A stretch of DNA of 64,000 nt from Liolophura sinensis (lineage: Eukaryota > Mollusca > Polyplacophora > Chitonida > Chitonidae): NCBI RefSeq assembly GCF_032854445.1, contig NC_088300.1, positions 13,583,570 to 13,647,569 on the forward strand. Reading direction: 5' to 3'. The notes under the pieces were generated by a model. That model saw only the letters and a list, made by a program, of their open reading frames with translations. It had not been told where the DNA came from and made no database searches. This document shows positions 62,195 to 64,000 of the stretch, in pieces. Numbering within the stretch: the stretch's first letter is position 1; the number at the start of each line of letters is the position of its first letter. The translations under genes were made by a program, and so were the position numbers.

Positions 62195-62850
62195 TGGTAT
62201 ACACGATGACCAGATGCTGTAACTTACACAATCTCGATAACCAGATGCCCTAGTCGTAAATTATACATACTCAATGACCAGATGCTGTATCTTACACATT
62301 CTCAACGATCAGATGCCATAACTTACACATACGAGATGACCAGATGCCGTAACTTATATATTCTCGATGACCAGATGCCCTAGCCGTAAATTATACATAG
62401 ATGCCTTAACCGCAACTTACACATATTCGATGATCAGATGCCATAACTTACACATGCGAGATGACCAGATGCCGTATCTTACACATACTCGATGACTACA
62501 TGCCGTAACTGTCACATAGGCGAAGCCCAGGTGCTGTAACTGTCATATAGGCGACGAGTAGATGCCATAACTTATACATACGTGATGACCAAATGCCGTA
62601 ACTGTCACATAAGCGACGAGCAGATGCCAAAACTTTCACATACGCGATGACCAAATGCCGTAACTGTCACATAAGCGTCGAGCAGATGCCATAACTTATA
62701 CATACGCGATGACCAAATGCCGTAACTGTCATATAAGCGATGAGTAGATGCCAAAACTTACACATACGCGATGGCCAAATGCCTTAGCTTACACATACTC
62801 AACGACCCGATGCCATTACTGTCACACACGCGCTGAAAAGATGGCGTAAT
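62195..62850. repeat. 31-bp minisatellite with 62-bp dimers
   Basis: The unit is of the type GATGACCAGATGCCGTAACT TACACATACGC (31 bp). Between 62584 and 62770, starts of the GATGACCAAATGCC form fall at 62584, 62646, 62708 and 62770, each 62 bp apart. They alternate with a GACGAGCAGATGCC form, so a dimer has been amplified. The left part is more irregular. Confidence 0.9.
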
Positions 62851-64000
62851 TTCTAAACACGTGATGCTTGATGCTGCATGACACTTATGGGATAAACAGA
62901 TGACATTTGCAATAATTGTTCAAGATGCCAATGTGCACATGTTAATTGTGATTACTTCTTCGGAATCACTGGGTGCCCTACTTGGCTCATGTTCCGATAA
63001 ATTCATCTCAATCACTAGATGGGTAAGTGTGGCGTCTCATTTGATGAAGAAACTTTCCCTAACGTTTGATCGCAGGATACAATACTGTTACGCGAAATAT
63101 TTCAAATATTACGAAATATTTCAAAATTAACTACACCTCTTTTTTCATGTTTAATTGCTCGTGTATATCTTACTACGACCAGAAGCTAAACTGAGAAGAA
63201 TCATAATGGCATACTTCTAACATTTCTAAAGCCACTCAACTAAATATGTGGTGCATAAGGAGACGGACAAGTATTCAGCGTCAAGTACTTTCATTTGGCC
63301 AAAATAAGAAAGTAATAAAATTAAGCATTGAACTAGAACATAAAAATTAAGTAAGCACTAGCAGAAAAACTATTGAAAAGTGTTTCTGGACATACCTTTG
63401 TCTTAGGTCAAATGCAGTCAAATGTATTGATTGCATATATGGGCTGTATTAATGATGCATTCTGACCACCGGTACATTCAATTCATTGAAAAACATATGA
63501 TAGTGGAAATATATTTGAGATACAGGTTCTCGATGGTCTTTCTTCTGAGGATCATTTTATATTTACTTTTCCTTTAAACTTTTCACTACTGAAAGTAAAC
63601 TCTGTATCCAGAATTTATAAAACGTTCTGATGAAGGAGATTATTTGATTCTTTACGGCTACATATGAAAGATTGCAACGCTTCTTCACATACATAATATG
63701 CAAACTACCAAGAAATAAGACACCGCGGTAATCCTACTATGTTTATTATGTCTATTTCATTGTATCGCCTTAAATTCTATTTCCGTGCAAAAACGTCTAC
63801 AGGCCAAAAGATCCCCGGGAGAAAAGGTCAGGTGAGAGAGCACTTTACTGAACTAATTCAATTAACGCATTCTTCACAGATACCGTTATTTTTGCGTATT
63901 TATTGAGATCGTACGGTGCCTGCTGTAATTAACAATTATCGCTTGGTTACGCCTGGTGCATTTTTATAACAATGCCAAATAACACGCCCACACTTTCGTC
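62851..64000. other. No recognised feature
   Basis: AT-rich sequence beyond the 31-bp array. No exon with splice context was seen. Confidence 0.45.

Noticed and set aside
62195-62850. CRISPR-like repeat-spacer array
   Set aside because: Units vary throughout and are contiguous, with no unique spacers or cas genes; this is a eukaryotic minisatellite. The same applies to the 32- and 42-bp arrays.

Overview
This looks like an AT-rich, non-coding-dominated stretch of a marine lophotrochozoan genome, most likely a mollusc or brachiopod. Three things point there: intron-interrupted eukaryotic coding exons, tRNA-derived SINEs whose 3' half ends in '...aaaacaccaatcaaataaataaat' (a tail type common in lophotrochozoan SINEs), and abundant minisatellites. 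I see no bacterial-type operon, rRNA, functional tRNA, CRISPR array, virus-like element or toxin gene. The species cannot be fixed from the sequence alone.

Only two stretches are convincingly coding, both on the minus strand. (1) 25421-25992 is exon 1 of a Six3/6 (Optix-class) homeobox gene, with an almost complete SIX domain and a complete homeodomain, ending at a canonical splice donor just after the homeodomain. Its last exon was not found. (2) 51083-51365 is an isolated terminal exon, with a good 3' splice site and a 93-codon acidic serine-rich tail. It belongs to an unidentified gene whose other exons must lie above 51.4 kb, probably outside the window.

The rest fits the regulatory landscape of a developmental control gene. 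Patches of relatively GC-rich, complex sequence carrying homeodomain-type cores stand out from the AT-rich background at about 1.84-2.43, 5.4-6.4, 16.6-17.1, 17.9-18.6, 23.2-23.6, 24.4-25.0, 31.3-31.6, 36.2-36.9, 39.6-40.3, 42.2-43.0, 44.7-45.3, 52.8-53.3, 55.2-55.7, 56.6-57.0 and 60.0-60.6 kb. They are candidate cis-regulatory elements, not proven ones. Specific signals include a very CTCF-like 19-mer at 23504-23522, a cluster of nine CAGGTR motifs just 3' of Six3/6 exon 1 (24365-24987), and a run of TGTCA-type TALE half-sites at 11011-11136.

Six sizeable tandem arrays interrupt the landscape: 8.2-8.9 kb (44-bp units switching to 26-bp), 28.85-30.43 kb (42-bp), 33.2-33.75 kb (32-bp), 40.4-40.8 kb (54-bp), 46.6-48.9 kb (39-43-bp) and 62.2-62.85 kb (31-bp). 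Three show higher-order periods (294, 86 and 62 bp), which implies recent amplification. The 42- and 39-bp arrays keep long open frames on both strands simply because the unit is a multiple of three; I do not read them as genes. SINE copies of different ages lie at 3.4, 7.7, 9.2, 21.2, 33.3, 35.0, 45.5 and 49.4 kb.
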